NCBI GenBank assembly: GCA_030490835.1
Contig: CM059972.1
Location: 58,819,563 to 58,883,562, forward strand
Direction: 5' to 3'
DNA from: Annona cherimola
Taxonomy: Eukaryota; Streptophyta; Magnoliopsida; Magnoliales; Annonaceae
Length of the DNA stretch: 64,000 nt
Part shown: one piece after another, positions 8,371 to 19,854 of the stretch
Layout: each line of letters opens with the position of its first letter
Numbering within the stretch: the stretch's first letter is position 1
The notes under the pieces: model-generated
The model's database searches: none
What the model saw: only the letters and a program-made list of their open reading frames with translations
Told to the model about the DNA's origin: nothing
Translations under genes and position numbers: made by a program

Positions 8371-9411
8371 ATGCGTTGCCACCTTATGGAGGACATTAAC
8401 GGTCGGTCTACTCGGATCTTTATGATTCCAGAGAAGATTTTTAGTGAACGTTTGTATTGTCAAGAAGGGTATATCTTTGGAAAAGGTGTTGCTGCGACCG
8501 ATCCCCGCAAGATCTTTTCTGGTTGCTTTTTACTCCCGACCAGGGCATTAGGCAATCCCCATAATTTCATCGTAGAGACTCCTCGCTGGTTGCAAAAAGA
8601 ATTAGAAGACTATTCTTTTATATGCAAGGAGGGTGCTAATGTCTACCGTGGCTGCTTAGGTAACATCCCGGGCTTTAATCGATGGGGACAACATCTGGTC
8701 TCTCGTCATGAAGCAGTACTTACAGCCGCTAGTGTGAAAGATGCAATCTTAGCCACCGGAGAAGGCTTTTGGAAAGATAACAACATTATCAATGCTTTTG
8801 TAAGTTTCTGGTCACCGGCGACTAACTCCTTCATATTTCCATTTGGAGAGATGAGCATTACTTTGTGGGATCTGAAGGGGATATGCGGTCTTCTTGTATG
8901 TGGATTGCCCTTTGATGAGTGTACCCCTCCAAACTCTACCTTCAACAAGAACCCGATTGCTCTAAAGGTCATAGATCTTCTTGACGAGTTATATCAAACG
9001 ACCAAGAAGGAAAAGTTTACAGCGAGAGAATGGGTGACCTTATTCTCAAGGATTTCTGATCAGCAAGTATCTAACGACAACTGGCCTTCTAACATCGTTG
9101 AGTTTCATGCCAGTGGGCAAGGCGGCCTGTGGCTTCCCCTTGAGCGCCTACAACAAGTACAGCCTGAGGTCGAGCTTATTCTTTTTTTGTGGCTTTGGAT
9201 TTCCGTGGTCATTTGTCCTTCCTCTTCGGCCTACGGTCTCGTAAAATGGTCATGTCTTCATGTGTCTTGCGAGATGGCTCAAGGCAAGCGCCTTGCTTTG
9301 GCACCACGAGTCTTGTGTGACATTTATAAGGGCTTAAATCAAATTATATATAATGAGAAAGGCCCCGGGCGCGCCATTTCTTATTTTCCGGCTCATTTTC
9401 TCCTTGGCTGA
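8371..9411 (+). pseudogene. PMD core, first open segment
   Basis: 346 codons open. Typical PMD-like features are the Trp-rich segment GEGFWKDNNIINAFVSFWSP, the conserved FPFGEMSITLWDLKGICGLL block and the following GLPFDE turn. The segment upstream in the same frame extends back to the Cys cluster near 8270, so the internal Met at 8371 is probably not the start. It ends at TGA near 9409 just before a TTTCCCAG acceptor-like site, so an intron or lesion separates it from the next segment. Confidence 0.55.
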
Positions 9412-9474
9412 CTTGGTTTTTATTTCCCAGAGATTTATGGAGTCGAGGAAGTCACCCAGTTTCCTTCTCAGGGT

Positions 9475-10279
9475 TTGATATTGAAGAAATTTGCCAAGCG
9501 CAACTTAGCCAGCTATACTTTTGAAGAGATGACCGGGCTCCTCATCCAAGCTAGTTATTTTGAAGAGAGGTTCTTTCGTATGGTTGCCCCCTGTGAGTGG
9601 TCAACAAAATCTTCGTCTGAGGGACTGACCCTTGATGAGAAGGACTTTGCGTTGTCGCTTCAACCAGGTCTCTTGGCTTATAGGGATGGTCCTAGTTTTG
9701 AAGTTGAGCCATATTATCCTCACAGGTTTGCTCGTCAGTTCGGCTTTGATCAGGATGTTCCTGCATATCTTCCTCGCATCCCGAGATACCAAAGGGAAGT
9801 CGGGGTCGAACCACTTCACTGGCTCACGGTATGCTCGCGCTTTGAGGGAGTTAAGTTCTCCTGTGAGCTGAAATTTCCTTCGTTTGACCGTCGAGTCCGG
9901 GCAACTCAAGATTATGTTCATTGGTATGGCATCTGTGCGGTGAAAGTTGTCGAGCAAGTTTCTCCTAAATCTCGCTTTTGGGCCTTTAAACCCCTTGACT
10001 TGTCCACCAGTTGGGGTGAACTGGGCTTGGTGATGCCCTTTGGGATTAGACGCTTCAAGGAACCAGACGTGGAGGAGACTGAGGCTGTTTGTGTCCAACA
10101 CATCGATTCCCTCAAGGCCTACCCTGGGATCGTCGGTTGTAGCTTTAACTGCACTGACTGGGTTGCGGAAGGAAAAGAGTATATTCGTCGTGACACTGAG
10201 CCAGCCAAGAAGACTTTATGGGAGTTAGCTGCTGAAAAGGCAGCTTCTAAAAAGGACGCGAAACCTATGGAGACTTGGA
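9475..10279 (+). pseudogene. PMD gene, second open segment
   Basis: Continues the PMD protein (KRNLASYTFEEMTGLLIQAS, then a long mixed alpha/beta stretch with many Trp and Phe). It closes before a GTATGT donor at 10280. The 77-base T-rich stretch to TATAG at 10356 behaves like an intron, and the next exon resumes as EYNVKLPEVVYPPNP. Confidence 0.5.
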
Positions 10280-11229
10280 GTATGTTTCTTCTCTCTTTTC
10301 TTTTTCCCTTTTTTTTATGCTTTTATCCTTACCTATCCCTCCTTTTTTTTTTATAGAATACAATGTCAAGCTTCCCGAGGTTGTATATCCGCCAAACCCA
10401 ATCAGTCGCTTTTGGTTTCCCAATCGTCCCACCAACTTAGAGGCTACAGAGTCATTGACAATGCATGACAATTGTGGTAAGAAGCGAAAAATTCGAAAAA
10501 CGAGGGATTCGTCTCCAATCGATGGACTTTCAGATCCTTAACAAGGGAAAGGTTCCTTATCGCAAGAAGAAGCTGTGAGACCTTCAGAAGCGTCTGATAA
10601 AAGGTCATACCCCATTTCCAAGCTACCCGAACCATCTGAGGAAGGGGTCGTTGTAGCAGAGCCGAATGTCGCCATAAACCCTTCTAATGACCACGAAGTG
10701 AGTAAAGAAATGCGTGCCGAGGCGCAGAACAACTCCCCTGTGCTACCGAACTCCAGCGACCGTGTTCTGAGTGATCTCTTGGGCTTCCGTGTAGATCTAA
10801 ACATGGGTCAGATTGACCAACCGATGCGGTCTTGTGATAGTGGGCCTATATTTTCTGATAACATCTTCATGAGGGATTTTCTGGGGGTTCGGACTCCCGA
10901 GGCATGTCAATCTCCTCCTTCTATAGCCCAAGATATTCTTGTGAAGGCAGCTTCTCATTCGGGGTCTGGTTCGGGAGGGGAAATCCGCTCGGAGGCTCCA
11001 CGTAATCACCCAGAAGGCGCGGGTATGAATTTTGAAGGTAAACCCCCCTTTTCCTTTTTTTTTTGATAGCTGTCTTAGTTGTCGAAGTATCTGATGACGA
11101 TGCTCATGGCGGGGAGAATTTGACACCGATAGAGCCGTTACCTGCTCCTCCTATGTCACCAAGTATTTGTATTTTGGCTTTTCGCCTAATTAACTTGCTG
11201 TTCTAACATCTCGACTCATACTTTTCAGC

Positions 11230-12067
11230 CTTAGGACCTGGTTGCTCAGGTGGTCCTCACTTTAGTTCAACCGATCCTAGTACTGGCGCGAGCTCAAGTG
11301 GTACCCGTCAGCTTTCTGATGTCAAAGATCGTTTCTTGGATCCCTTGCGTCATTTCTTTTCAACTTTCAAGGTGATTGGGGTGGAGCAATTAGAGCAGCG
11401 GGATCTCAAACGCTTGAGGCGCGCAATAGCACAATTCAAGGGATGCATCGTTTCTTCTATGGGGGACCTGAACTCTGCTGATGATATTACCGACGCGCTG
11501 GATATTTGTGAAGATTTTTCCATGGTCCTGGATAAGCTGCAACTTTGCGTTTCTGGTTTTGGTGACGTCATACTCTCGCTCGAGAAGTTGCGTGCCCATT
11601 GGCGCGAGCTCGAGGCTGCTGCACGACCCCTGGTCTCTGCAGAAGATCTAGCGTCCGCAGAGGTCGACCTTGGCAAATGTAGAGACAGTCTTGCTCAACT
11701 TAAGGAACGTAACCTTCAAGTCGCAAAGGAGATGGAAGGTAAGAAGATGATTGCCGATGAGATTCGAGCATCCATAGCAGCCAAACAGGCCGAGGTTCGT
11801 CGTATTGTTACTTCTATCTTTGTGGATAAAAGTAGGCTCAATTCGTTGACTTTTACCTCCAACAAACTTCAAGCCGAAGTCGACCTCTTCAAAGTAAGAA
11901 TTGATTCAGAGGGTCGGGATATTTCTACTATGGAGGCTAAAGTCGAAGAGCTGCGGGCTTATACAGTCCCTCCTGCTGATGTAGTGAACTTCATTCGAGT
12001 CTTGAGGGAGTCCCTTCCTTCTACAAGGGAGGCTGTAGAGATTCTCTTGCAAAACTTTGATGTATGA
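11230..12067 (+). pseudogene. PMD gene, coiled-coil 3' exon
   Basis: After a TTTTCAG acceptor at 11228 the frame stays open through ALGPGCSGG... and a long helix-forming region (LEKLRAHWRELEAAARP, LGKCRDSLAQLKERNLQ, KQAEVRRIVTSIFVDK) to a stop at 12065-12067. The final 160 bases overlap the 3' end of the integrase frame on the other strand. A coiled-coil C-terminus suggests oligomerisation. Transcription would come from a promoter near the 3' LTR; none is evident. Confidence 0.5.
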
Positions 12068-13297
12068 CTCCCTTTGTAACTTTATGGATAGTATGGTTGC
12101 TTTTCCGCAATTAACAACTTCATATGTGCCATTGCCATGGACCCTCTCAATAATGTTAGGCCCTTCCCATTTAGGCTCGAATTTTCTTGTAAGTTTGCCC
12201 CCGGCCATAAGCTCTGTGCGTAGCTTTAGCACCAAATCTCCTCTTTTGAATGAGCGATGCCTCACGATTTTATTGTATGCTTCGACCATTCGAGCTTGAT
12301 AGAGTTCGATCCGTTGTCGCGCTTGAACTCGTTTTTCATCTAGTGCCTCGAGCTCGTCGAAGCGAAGTTTGGCTTGTTGTTCAGTAGTTAACCCAGAATG
12401 GATGGCAACCCTCAAAGATGCTAACTGAATTTCCACTGGCAAAACTGCCTCCGCGCCAAAAAGTAACGAATATGGTGTTGCACCCGTTGCAGTTCGATGT
12501 GTGGTTCTGTAGGCCCACAATGCTTCGGGTAACCTCTCGTGCCAATCATGCTTATTTTTCACAGTGGTCCTTTTGAGGATTCGAATAATATTTTTGTTAA
12601 ATGCCTCTGCTTGACCATTCCCTTGTGGGTAATAAGGTGATGAGAACACTTGCTTGATTCTAAACTTTTGGCATAACTGATTTACTTTGTCGTTTTTGAA
12701 TGGCGTGCCATTATCTGAGGTGATTTGATAGGGAACACCATAACGGTAGATGATTTTGTACTTGATAAATTCAACCACCTCTTGCGCTCGGACTCTCTTG
12801 TAAGCTTTAGCTTCTGCCCATTTAGAGAAATAATCTGTAGCGACTAAAATATATAAGTGTCCTTTAGATGACGACGGGTTTATCGGACCGACAATATCAA
12901 AGCCCCACCAAGAGAAGGGCCACGAGATAGGTGCTGGAGACATTACTGAAGCAGGAATATGATAAATATCTCCATGCATTTGGCAGGCTTCACAGGATTT
13001 CGCAAAATTGATGGAGTCTTGGACCATTGTGGGCCAATAATAGCCCAACGTTTTGATCCTATGATAAAGACGACGTCCAGATTGGTGGGCGCCGCACTCG
13101 CTGGAGTGCGTCTCTTGAAGGACTTGACAGATATCATTCCCGTTAATACAGCGAAGCCAAAGCCCATCAAAAGAAATCCGATACAAACTATCTTGAAACA
13201 CGGTATATCGCAAAACAACCTTTCTCAGTGACTTCCTTGCACTTGGATCATCTGGTTCAATACCATATTTGAGGTAATTGATGATGGGATGCGCCAA
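11906..13297 (-). pseudogene. Ty3/gypsy integrase
   Basis: 463 codons, apparently intact. The zinc-binding HHCC is H64, H71, C102 and C105. The catalytic triad is D134 (GFDIVGP), D195 (ITSDNGTPF) and E231 (GNGQAEAF), with the classic 35-residue spacing between D and E. The C-terminal region (KRGDLVLKLRTELMAGGKL, KFEPKWEGPNIIERV) is the usual GPF/Y-like tail. It inserts the cDNA into chromosomes. The frame overlaps the RNase H frame slightly at its start. Its last 50 or so codons run antisense to the end of the PMD gene, so the true stop may be read through extra sequence. Labelled pseudogene because gag-pol is broken upstream. Confidence 0.8.
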
Positions 13298-14328
13298 TCA
13301 TCATTGTTTGTAGTTACCTCGGATACGCACCGTCTGATTTGATTTACTTGGAGCTCTTCGTCATCTTCTAGTCTTTGTACACGAATTGTCATGTCATCGA
13401 GCTCATTAAAGGCGAGAATACTGGCCAACTTTGATAGTGCATCAGCAACTATATTTTCTGATCGAGGAACATGCTCAATCGAAACCATTTCGAACTTTGC
13501 CAACAAAGTTTGAGCTTTGTCATAATATTTTCGTAAATGGGGCTGGTGTACTTCGTATTGATTATTTAACTGTTTGATAACCAATTCAGACTCCCCAAAT
13601 ATTCGCACAAATAAAATATCTGATTGCAGAAGAAGTTCCATGCCGATGAGTAAGGCCTCGTACTCAGCTTCATTATTTGTTGTGCTTCTTCCAAGAAAAT
13701 ATGAGTGCGGGAATAAGTCTTTATGAGGGGAGACTACGACAATTTCAACACCAGCTCCGGATGGCTTGGAAGCGCCATCGAAATACATTTGCCACATTGG
13801 ATCATCATTTGCGTAGAAAACCTTCTCATCAGGTAGGTTTTCTAAGATGGGAAATTCTTCTTCAAGAGGATGGGCTGCTAGGAAATCTGCCAATACTTGC
13901 CCTTTTACTGCCTTTCGTGGCACATATTTGATATCAAACTCAGATAGCAGAAGTGACCATTTTGCTAGGCGTCCTGAAAGCATTGGTCTAGTGATCAAGA
14001 ACTTGAGGGGATCAGCCTTCGATATAAGTATAATCTGATGCGCGAGGAAGTAATGTCTTAACTTTTGTGCCACAAAAACCAACGCTAGACAAATCTTCTC
14101 GATCGAGGAATAATTGCATTCAGCTTGCAATAATCGTCGACTGAGATAATAGGCGGCTTGTTCTTTGCCTTGGGCATTTTCTTGTGCGAGCAATGCCCCC
14201 TTGACTGGTTCGGAAGCTAGAATGAAATCCACGACAACCCAAAACTCCACCTCCACTGTCAACAAAGTTACTAGGATCATTGTGAAAAAATGACTGCCGA
14301 ACCGGAAGGCATCCCTGCTTTGCAGCAT
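13225..14328 (-). pseudogene. Dual RNase H segment of Tat-type pol
   Basis: Residues about 35-155 are the RT-linked RNase H of Ty3/gypsy (GALLAQENAQGKEQAAYYLS, ADPLKFLITRPMLSGRLAKW, KGQVLADFLAAHP). Residues 180-300 are a second, archaeal-type RNase H: D184 in MYFDGAS, E220 in TNNEAEYEAL, D296 in VADALSKLA. The usual third acidic position, normally Asp in DSQLV-like motifs, is Glu (FGESELV, E246). Having both domains marks the Tat lineage, where the second was acquired and the first degenerates. The reading frame opens downstream of RT, so it cannot be expressed as a normal polyprotein. Confidence 0.8.
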
Positions 14329-14401
14329 GCTGCCTTAGGATTATATCTAGAACCCTGAGAACTCTAGGAATCGTGTCCTCGCAGAGCGTTTGCAATAGCT
14401 T

Positions 14402-14674
14402 TCATTGGAATTGTAGCAGCAAAACGTATCTCAACTTTGAAAGTCTTGGTCTGATACGAACGCCTTTGCCTTTTTGATCTCCCTCCCCGGGGCTGTCATT
14501 ACCATGAGGACTACTATTCCCACTAACTTTGTTTGAGGACACGTCTTCAAGCACAACACTGAATTCAATATTGTGTTGTGGAAGAGCCCCTACTGTAAAC
14601 AAGTTCTCCTCACCATCATTAGTGAAGTACTTTCCCTGAAAGTCACCAATATAAGTCTGGTGAACTCTATCCAC
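14402..14674 (-). pseudogene. Unidentified segment in place of protease/RT
   Basis: A 90-codon frame (MDRVHQTYIGDFQGKYFTND...) ending near the RNase H frame. It has no RT motif such as the YxDD box. It occupies the place where protease and RT of a Tat element should be, so it is either a residue of the linker or sequence brought in by the deletion. Confidence 0.3.
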
Positions 14675-14716
14675 GATATTTCTTTGATACCTTTGCCATC
14701 AATAGGTTTACCATCA

Positions 14717-15262
14717 TCATAAGACAGAGAAACCTTTCCGCCCAGTGCCAAACCTTGCCACTGGAACTCGATTCATTGAGACTTTTTTTTTTTTTGCGCT
14801 TGGGGGTATGACGGGTGGGGGTGGTGGTAAAGTTTTCTCCTCAGCCTCCGCTTCAATCTCTGGGGGATAAGGCCTGTTGATTGTCGTTGTAGGGACCCCA
14901 GTGAATTGAGGTGCCTGTCGACGAAGGCATTCGGCCACAAGTTGATGCACCATCTCCTTTTGTGCAACAAACCTGGGTGGAGACCCCATGGGTGTGTTTA
15001 CCCGCGCGTCTTGCGTTCGAGGGGTATTGGTACGCAGGTTATTGAACTGCAGAAAGTCTTGCTCCAATTCTACATTCTCATCTTCCTCCTGAAGGTCATG
15101 AATGAGCTGAGACTTGGGTGTAAGAACCTCTTCTTCTTCGCCCACCATGTAAGAGGCTTCAAATTTACCTCTTGGGAGGGCGGCCCTAATCCCTTCAGGA
15201 TTAGAGAGGCTACAGGATGGCGGCGTAATGGGCATTGAGGCTGCCCTTGACCGGGTCAACAT
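14717..15262 (-). pseudogene. Gag-like ORF, continued after frameshift
   Basis: Starts MLTRSRAASMPITPP and continues through an acidic segment (EEDENVELEQDFLQFNNLR), then Pro-rich PYPPEIEAEAEEKTLPPPPP and a Lys run. The length falls well short of a full gag, and no capsid-type or CCHC motif is seen. Sequence to the left jumps almost directly to the end of the reverse transcriptase region, so gag, protease and most of the RT have been lost. Confidence 0.5.
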
Positions 15263-15273
15263 CTCCGAAACTT

Positions 15274-16545
15274 TTAAGTGCTTGGCTGGGTAAGGTCCTC
15301 CATGTTGACTTCCATCGTTTGGAGGAGATGTCTTCTCCTTTTAGCTTCTCTCTTAGGGTGCGGCATCCGATGCTCTCCTCGGAATGGGGCCACAGTAGGC
15401 GCATAAGTCATATCCTCCCTCAGTCTGATCAATGAGGCGAATTGATTTTTGTGTATGAAATCAGGGATCAGCCTGAGCACTGAACGTGGATATGTCGTAT
15501 GACGCCTCTGGGGATACTGCCACCCGCTAAAGTGTCTTGGCTTTTGGGACGCTCTTAGTTTGTGAGCATTCTGTAGTGGCTTCTTTTGCGGCGTACCCCT
15601 TCGTCGGGGGTGTGAGAACAGCCTATACCTTGGCCCTGGTGGCAGTGGTGGCGAAGCCTTCAAGTTTAAACGGGAAGTTGTTTTCCCGGACTGCTTTTTC
15701 TGTTGCGCTTTTCTCCTTGGTTTCCTTGATGCATGATGAGGAACCGTCACTATGTTGGCAGTCTCGTAGTGACCTGGAGCATTTCTCGACTGATGGGGCG
15801 AATGCGTTGGGTCAGGGATGACGAATCGCAAGGTGCCTAAACCGGATCGGACAATGATAGGCCCTCGCGGCTTGAATTGGTCATCCCCTCCATCGGCCAA
15901 TGGAGCCTCCGGTTGAGAAGACTTGGTTTGTCTTCTTGACTTCCTCCGCTCCTGGGTGTCACCTTGGTTAGGTCGGGGGACTAGGCTAACAATCCTTGAG
16001 GCGGCCCGACCGAATTGGCAAGTGATGGTACACCGAACAGGATTTGGTACAGTTTTGCCCCCATTTTGGGGAACAATGGCTTCGGGCCGGCAATCTGGCG
16101 CTAGCCGAGTTGCAGTAGATTTTTTTGCGGGCCTTTTTGTGGAGTGGGACTGCGAGACAAGTTGTCCTACAGGCTGTTGTGCTGCTGGTTGGGCTGATGC
16201 AGCAAACCGACGGGCGGACTTTTTGGCATAGTCCGACTGTCGAGCAGGTGAGCCCATTTGGATTGGCGCCTGCAGAGACTTTGTTGGTTGAATAGGAGTG
16301 GTCTTCGAGCCTTGAACAATAAGTGGCTCCTTAAGTAATGCAGATCGGTCTCTTCTTTGCTTTATCGCTGCAGGAGAGTAGTCGACGTGTCGATAGACAC
16401 GGTGCTCTGGTTTCTCTAGTACGCGAATAAAGTGATGTGGGATAGCCTCATCCATGTGATCTGGCTCAGAAATGACAAAACCACCATTAGGCAGGAATCC
16501 GAAAGCCATCGAATGCGCCATGAAATCTGCAAAGGAGCACTTCAA
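15274..16545 (-). pseudogene. Gag-like ORF, 5' part, of the full element unit
   Basis: Counterpart of the frame at 1802-3147, starting at the same MKCSFADFMAHS. A one-base loss in AAACTTTTAAGTG (near 15272; the left copy has GAAGCTTTTGAAGTG) shifts the frame just before MLTRSRAAS. It is very basic with Pro/Gln-rich spacers (PAAQQPVGQLVSQS). Function unassigned; the position right after the primer site fits gag or an upstream ORF1. Confidence 0.55.
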
Positions 16546-16620
16546 AGTGTCAACGGTGAGGAATTAAATAAGCATATAAAGACCATAGTTTTCAGCTCTT
16601 AAAGATGAAGGGAGAATGTT

Positions 16621-16637
16621 TCACGTCGGGTTCACCA
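16621..16637 (-). other. Primer-binding site, tRNA-Trp (right copy)
   Basis: On the minus strand TGGTGAACCCGACGTGA follows the LTR end after two bases. From memory of plant tRNA-Trp, whose 3' end reads CACGTCGGGTTCACCA, this is a 17-base perfect complement. It sets the LTR boundary and the element's strand. Confidence 0.8.
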
Positions 16638-17423
16638 TTTGTTCCGGCCTCGCGAGAAAAATAAATAAAATAATCTAAAAATTCATTCTTTTGGTTGAAT
16701 GTGAAATTATTTTCCCTTTTTCGGTTCTGAGAATAAATGTTTAATTAATTTTCCAGCAAAATTTTAAAGCATCCAATTCTTTAACCGAGTCCGAAAAGTA
16801 CATCACAGAAATATTTTGCATTGTGTTCCACATTCTGATTTTACATCTCTAACGAGAAAACCCTTGATTAAAAGAGCTGAATACAATGGTCCATAAAAAA
16901 ATGCTTAATAATAATGAAGTGCGTAGAAGATCCTTCTACGTCTTTACAAGTGCACGAAAAATCGTGTCTAACAAAAATATAAAGATAAATGAGTACACTT
17001 CGCCCCGCGCCGTGACTCGAATGTGAGGTATATGACGCCACGCGCCATATCTTAAGTATGAAGTACATGACGCCGCGCGCCATGACTTAAATATGAGGTA
17101 CATGACACCACGCGCCATGACCTAAATGTGAGTTTACGCTTAGCCCGTCGACCAGCGATGACTCGTTTTGGGAACTAGTGAGGGGCCCGTCGGCTACACT
17201 AGTGACCTTACACAACAAACTAAGTGCGCTCTTAGCTTCTGGATTTACACAGCAGACCAGCGTGTCCCGCTTTCAGCTTCTGTACTTGTACAAGAAACCA
17301 GCGTCTCCCGCATTCAGCCTCTGGATTGAACAATTGGGTGATTTTACCAAGAAATGGATTCAACCGGATTTAAAAAGTATGTTTGGGTCATTTTTGACCA
17401 ATTAAAAAGGGTTTGAGCCCAAC

Positions 17424-17780
17424 TGGGCTTGTTGGGGGATTTTTGGGCCCTCTTGGGCTTTTTGGAGATTTTTGAGTTATCTCAAGCTTTTTTTTTTGGA
17501 GATTTTTGAACTATCTCGGGCTTTTTGGAGATTTTTGAGTCAGCTTGGGCTTTTTGAAAAGGTTTTGAGTCATCTTGGGCTCTTTGGAGAGTTTTGAGCT
17601 ATCTTGGGCTTTTTGGAGGGTTTTAAGCCATCTTGGGCTTTTTGAAGGGTTTTTAGCCATCTTGGGCTTTTTGAAAAGTTTTGGGCCTTCATGGGCTTTT
17701 TGAAGGGTTTTTAGCCATCTTGGGCTTTTTGGAGAGTTTTGAGCCAGCTTGGGCTTTTTGGAGGGTTTTTGGCCATCATT
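17424..17780 (-). repeat. 29-bp minisatellite in right LTR
   Basis: Counterpart of the left array with fewer units and more diverged ones near its left end (TGAGTTATCTCAAGC, TGAACTATCTCGGGC). Copy number and composition differ between the LTRs, so the array has changed since insertion. Confidence 0.75.
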
Positions 17781-17991
17781 TTGAAAGTCTAAAAATATAT
17801 ATATATTTTTGGGGCCCATGGGGCAAATACATATATATTTTTTTGAAGGCCCGCGGGACAAAATATTCATTTTTGGAGGCCCGCGAGTCATTTATATAAT
17901 TTTAGAAATCAAAATCTTTGTTTTTGGATGCCTTTGAATATACATGTGTATTTTGATATATTTTTATAGAAAATACACATATATTTATTTT

Positions 17992-18738
17992 TATTTTTAA
18001 AGGAGGAAATATACTTAATCCGTGTGTCAATTCAACCCGCCAGTCGGGGAGTATCCACGTTAGGAAAAGTAGTTTTTGAAAATAATATATATGTATATAT
18101 TTATATATTTATATATATATAATATACATATATATTTTTATTTTATTTTCAAAAGGGGAAAATATACTTAACCCGTGTGTCAATTCAACCCGCCAGTCGG
18201 GGAGTATCCACGTTGGGAAAAGTAGTTTTTTTTTGGAAATAATATATATGTATATATAGATATATATATATATATAATATACACATTTATATTTTTATTT
18301 TATTTTCAAAAGAGGGAAAATATACTTAACCCGTGTGTCAATTCAACCCGCCAGTCGGGGAGTATCCACGTTGGGAAAAGTAGTTTTTGAAAATAATATA
18401 TATGTATATATATATATTTATATAATATACACATATATATTTTTATTTTATTTTCAAAAGGGGAAAATATACTTAACCCGTGTGTCAATTCAACCCGCCA
18501 GTCGGGGAGTATCCACGTTGGGAAAAGTAGTTTTTTTTGGAAATAATATATATGTATATATAGATATATATATATAATATACACATATATATTTTTATTT
18601 TATTTTCAAAAGAGGGAAAATATACTTAACCCGTGTGTCAATTCAACCCGCCAGTCGGGAAGTATCCACGTTAGGAAAAGTAGTTTTTGAAAATAATATA
18701 TATGTATATATATTTATATATATATAATATATAAAGAA

Positions 18739-18740
<2 letters not shown>
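17992..18740 (-). repeat. 155-bp AT-rich tandem array in right LTR
   Basis: Five units with cores starting near 18011, 18163, 18322, 18469 and 18622. The two spacer types alternate as in the left LTR, so the dimeric arrangement predates this insertion. Confidence 0.8.

Positions 18741-18742
<2 letters not shown>

Positions 18743-18777
<35 letters not shown>
18743..18777. repeat. CT microsatellite in right LTR
   Basis: Longer version of the left-LTR CT run, a fast-changing site between the two LTRs. Confidence 0.85.
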
Positions 18778-18780
<3 letters not shown>

Positions 18781-18897
18781 AACTAAAAGAAAAGAAAAAA
18801 GAAAAAAAAAATCTGGAGAACTTCGTTGAGCTTTCTGCTCCAAGTTCTCCTCCCTCTCGTTGCTGTCGTTCCGTCCCATTGCCTTTGTCGAATGCGG

Positions 18898-18906
18898 CTA
18901 TTTATA
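18898..18906 (-). promoter_or_regulatory. TATA box of the right LTR promoter
   Basis: The same TATAAATAG motif as in the left LTR, conserved with its surroundings. In this copy it would drive the internal region (gag-like ORF, RNase H, integrase). Confidence 0.6.
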
Positions 18907-18961
18907 GGCTTTTGCCAGGTCCGGGATGGGTTCAGCGGCTGTGGATGCAAGCTCACGCAGA

Positions 18962-19068
18962 ACCGTCTTCCCGCGGAACTACCTTCCCGCGGAATCGCCT
19001 TCCCCGCGGAACTGTACGCGGAACTGCACCGGAAACGCTTTCCCGCGGAACTATCTTCACGCGGAATT
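18962..19068 (-). promoter_or_regulatory. TTCCCGCGG motif cluster, right LTR
   Basis: Same cluster as in the left LTR with one extra short unit (ACGCGGAACTGT, near 19015). The gain of a unit between two otherwise nearly identical LTRs shows that the array changes length. Confidence 0.45.
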
Positions 19069-19216
19069 TCACTTATGTATAGTGACGAAATCTGACCGTT
19101 GGTCCCCTGATATATCTTGTGCATGCAAACACGCTACTTCCTGCAATTCCTATTTCCGCTGATCTCATAAACAACTTTCCATGAGCAGCCCTGTCATGAA
19201 GCAATTTCATCCACTG

Positions 19217-19513
19217 TTATCGACGAGGTGAGGACCGGCGCCTGTTGCCAACGACTTTGCTCGCAGCCGAGTGCTTGTTTGCCGCGGAACCACCCAGCCT
19301 AAACAGGTTAATCATCTTCAACGCCGATCCCTTGTCCGTCTTAGTGGTGCGGCACCCTAGGGAGCTTTCCTGCGGCAGCGGCCCGGATCTGGTCTTGATC
19401 AGATTCAATCCCAGCGACGTAGCGACCATTGGCAAGGCGTCCTTCATCTCCAGCGGGTCCTTTCGTATCTTAGAGGTTGACGAAGGAGATCCAAATCCGG
19501 AAGGGGAATCCAC
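19217..19513 (-). other. Unidentified 98-codon frame in right LTR
   Basis: Right-LTR counterpart of 5879-6175. Substitutions relative to the left copy (for example F to S at residue 5 and A to T in the middle) do not interrupt the frame. No domain recognised. Confidence 0.25.
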
Positions 19514-19854
19514 CTGCTGCGGTTGCAGCTGCTCTGTTGCTCTATTGGTTTGGCGCTGCGCTTCAACTCCTAAGCTCGAATTGGTTCCAGCTTCTTCTTG
19601 TTCGCATAGAGAACTGCTTGCTCTTCGTGCAAGTGATACAGGTCAGCATCTTTCTCTCTCTCTTTCTTTCTCTCTCTTTTCCGCATACACAGAGGTACCA
19701 GATTTTCCCATCCTCCTCCTGCGGCCATTTCTCCGTTCAAACTCGCACAAGAAATGCACGCCAAACGGTCGGAACAGCTCTAGAACCGACGGTGTCCTTC
19801 GCTACGGAAGTGCTCGATCCAGGACCCGACTCGTCCTGGCCAGGCCTTTCGCGG

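Larger units (their letters stand above)
7964..12067 (+). pseudogene. Antisense plant-mobile-domain gene of the retrotransposon
   Basis: A gene-like chain runs opposite to the element, between integrase and 3' LTR. The start MSSPEFPILSPREKS (ATG at 7964, behind a TTGCAG acceptor-like site) leads to a Lys-rich segment. After a shift near 8230 comes a C-x2-C ... C-x2-C cluster (CGGC, then CFEC). The PMD-like core follows (8371-9411: FWSPATNSFIFPFGEMSITL, WDLKGICGLLVCGLP) and continues at 9475-10356. A plausible intron spans 10280-10356 (GTATGT...TATAG), another 11163-11228 (GTATTT...TTTCAG). The C-terminus (11230-12067) is a long coiled coil. The gaps near 8230, 9411 and 10540 need splicing or are lesions, hence the pseudogene label. 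PMD proteins are known in plant genes (MAIN/MAIL1) and transposons; the role in this element is unknown. Confidence 0.6.

Noticed and set aside
11038..11069. Third intron in the antisense PMD gene (GT at 11038, AG at 11069)
   Set aside because: 32 bases is too short for a plant intron; a lesion or a longer alternative splice is likelier.
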